Positions 62,235 through 64,000 of a stretch of 64,000 bases of DNA are shown here, in pieces. Each line of letters begins with the position of its first letter. Within the stretch, counting starts at the first letter, position 1. Below the pieces are notes generated by a model that was given only the letters and a program-made list of their open reading frames with translations, had not been told where the DNA came from and did no database searches. Origin of the DNA: Iris pallida (taxonomy: Eukaryota; Streptophyta; Magnoliopsida; Asparagales; Iridaceae); contig JANAVB010033216.1 in NCBI GenBank assembly GCA_029216955.1, positions 11,376,411 through 11,440,410 of the forward strand, read 5' to 3'. The position numbers and the translations under genes were made by a program.

Positions 62235-62693
62235 TCATATCTGAATTTGTTTTCTGTTCTTCCAAAGAACCCAAATGCCGGCGGCTGCTATGATCTGATG
62301 CCCGTGGGAGCGACTCCAGTAGGCAAGAAGATCGTAGAGGCCTCCGGTCGGGTGTACCAGACTAAGTCTATTATGAAGCTTGGACCAAATGCCTTCCGCT
62401 AGCTCCCCCGAAAGAAGGATGTGTTCTGCTGATTCCACGGTGTGCTCTTTGCAGCAGTGGCAACGGGAAGCGAGACTGAATCCCATGGATCTGATGAGGT
62501 CGTCAGTCGGAAGCTTGCGACGGAGAGCACGCCAGATAAGGATTGACCATTTGATGGGAATACAAGTCTGCCAAAACTTGGCATGCACGGAGTCCTGCAC
62601 CCCGCTGCCTCTGGCCACGATTCTGGCGGAAGCCAAAGTGAATGATCCGCTCGGGTTGGGGGACCATCTCCAAGTGTCGTTGGTGTCAGTAAC
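62235..62693 (-). pseudogene. LINE ORF2 zinc-binding domain (zf-RVT type)
   Basis: In the same frame as the reverse transcriptase upstream but separated by TAG at 62694-62696. It shows the family pattern of plant L1 ORF2 ends: WSILIWRALRRKLPTDDLI, then GF, CHCC, a Glu/His pair (ESAEHIL) and IWSKL. In plant LINEs this module follows the polymerase and has a conserved Cys/His pattern. The open frame stops at 62235. Role presumed in nucleic-acid binding during target-primed reverse transcription. Confidence 0.75.
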
Positions 62694-64000
62694 CTACAAG
62701 TCTGCAGTAAGAAGACGGGTAGCCGCTGGTTGGCCTAGCCAATCTCTGACCTTCCTCCAGTTCCATCCAGAGCTGTCCTCCCAGAGATCTCTGATAGCGC
62801 ACCCCTGCGAAGTCAGAATGTTAGGACGAATGATGTCTTCTCCAAACCACCGCTCCAGACGGGCCGAGGATAGACCGTCGCCCAACTGGAGACGGATCAG
62901 AGGTTCCGCGGTGATGCGGCCTCGAATAATACGACGCCACGATGCCGAGGATCTGTTGTTAGTGGTCGCCTCCGACAGATGTGAGAATTTGGAGTACCTA
63001 GCTCTCATGAATTTCGTCCATAGCGAGGTCTCGGTGCGCAACTTCCACCACAACTTCATGGAGTACGCATCCACGATGTGGACAAGTTTGCTGAAACCCA
63101 GACCTTCTTCTTCAGTAGGTTTGGCCATAGTCTCCCAACCGGCCCAATGGTGTTTGTCCTTGCCGTCGCTATGTCCCCAGAAGAACTTTGCAAAGAGGGA
63201 TTCAAGGGAGTGTAGCACCTTCTTGGGAGGGGAACAAACTGCTAGGGTGTACATCGGGATGGATGATAGAACATGTTTGATGAGGATCGTTTTGCCCCCC
63301 GGTGATAAGGTGGCGTTGTGACAACCAGCGATGAGTTTGCGGATCTTGTCGACTAGGTGTTCGTAGATCCCCGAGTTGGACTTGCCGTATACTAATGGAC
63401 ACCCGAGGTAAAGGAAGGGTGGGTAGGCCGTGCAGAAAGAGGTCATATTGGGGAGCAATGTTGAGCGAGTTCTATCCGCTTTGTGATGGGTGTAGATGAC
63501 ACTCTTGTTGCTGTTGACGCGCTGTCCAGAGCAAGTGGTGTATCTGTCGATGGTACTCAAGACGACCTCGATTGATCCGCTGTCTCCAGAGAAGAAGATA
63601 AGGATATCGTCTGCGTAGGCTAGGTGAGTGATAAGTGGGCAGCCGGTAGTGGTGTGGAAGTGATTGAAGCCGGGTAAACTGGGCATGCGCTTGAGGCTTC
63701 TGCTGAGAGCTTCTGCCGCAATAATAAAAATGGTGGAGGAGAGGGGGTCCCCCTGTCTAACCCCGCGAGTGGATCGAAAGAAGCCCGCAGCTTGACCGTT
63801 GATGACGGTGGAAACCACGCATTGTTGATGGATCGAAACGATGTCAATCCACGGTCGGAGAAGCCAAAGCCCTAAAAACCTAGATCATGAATGCCAGTCA
63901 AGGCGGTCGTACGCCTTCTCCATGTCGAGTTTGATGGCCACGTTCCCTCCCCGGACGGAAACTTCATACAGGTGATCATCTCTTGGGCTAGGAGGATGTT
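62694..64000 (-). pseudogene. LINE ORF2 reverse transcriptase, disrupted and cut by window end
   Basis: The minus strand reads NILLAQE at the window edge, then KLDMEKAYDR (about 63905-63935), RGVRQGDPLS (about 63740-63770) and the catalytic YADD at 63606-63617. A long thumb/connection part (FAKFFWG ... KLWWKLR) leads to the zinc domain. This is non-LTR reverse transcriptase of plant L1 type. Defects: an apparent frameshift near 63970, TGA at 63885-63887 and TAG at 62694-62696. The 374-codon stretch 62694-63818 is open. The usual upstream endonuclease lies outside the window. Confidence 0.88.

Larger units (their letters stand above)
61913..64000 (-). mobile_element. L1-like LINE, 3' part, minus strand
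   Basis: The minus strand ends AATAAAGTTTCGAGTTTCC then AAAA and AT repeats, a LINE-type 3' end with a polyadenylation signal at 61930-61935. Upstream on that strand come a zinc-binding RVT-associated domain and a non-LTR reverse transcriptase. It is more GC-rich than its surroundings. The 5' part lies beyond the window, so its total length and target duplication cannot be judged. Confidence 0.88.

Noticed and set aside
62380..63321. 313-codon plus-strand open frame
   Set aside because: Antisense to the LINE reverse transcriptase; no recognisable motif on that strand, while the minus strand has YADD and RGVRQGDP.

Overview
This window is repeat-rich nuclear DNA from a flowering plant. No intact host gene, rRNA, tRNA or CRISPR array was found. 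Almost every base belongs to long terminal repeat (LTR) retrotransposons or their wreckage. The evidence for a plant is the Ty3/Gypsy polyproteins of Tekay/Del chromovirus type, LTRs of 2.5-4 kb, a copia tail with plant-type purine tracts, a plant L1-like LINE, and long (AT)n arrays. I call the LTR families A to E for this report only.

Layout. 1-91 is foreign sequence (a weak plant-mobile-domain-like reading frame) abutting a truncated family-A LTR (92-3387). A 587-bp internal region (3388-3974) and a second A LTR (3975-7533) follow. Together they form a non-autonomous minus-strand element. It sits in the LTR of a family-B element whose right part (B1) is 7534-8907. 8913-12264 is an old plus-strand LTR (E), a diverged relative of A. 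12292-23172 is complete non-autonomous element D with a GTCAT target-site duplication (TSD). 23178-26363 holds unclassified sequence and a copia 3' end with its LTR (24102-25157). 26364-36790 is complete element B2 with a CTCCC TSD, nearly identical LTRs and a lightly broken gag-pol. 36796-37945 is unclassified sequence plus an LTR-like start. Element B3 begins at 37946. Its 3' LTR starts at 45432 and is interrupted first by an A solo LTR (46494-50114, TSD ATCTG) and then by element C (from 50195). C carries a gag-pol with seven stop codons and a probable 98-bp spliceosomal intron. The 3' LTR of C (59425-61912) is broken by a minus-strand LINE that runs off the window.

Working together. B2, B3 and C once encoded Gag, protease, reverse transcriptase, RNase H and integrase with a chromodomain-like tail. 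A and D encode nothing recognisable but keep the same primer-site-like motif and polypurine tract, so they probably moved using proteins of such partners. C and D share the right third of their LTRs but not the left part. Nested junctions give a relative order of insertion: B before A, and B before C before LINE.

Most notable points: A occupies exactly the same base position in two B LTRs, and the outer B flanks share the same 5-bp duplication, which together point to a large tandem duplication; the intron inside pol of C; and one primer-site-like motif shared by families A-D that is not the usual initiator-Met site. All calls come from reading the sequence alone; no database search was run.
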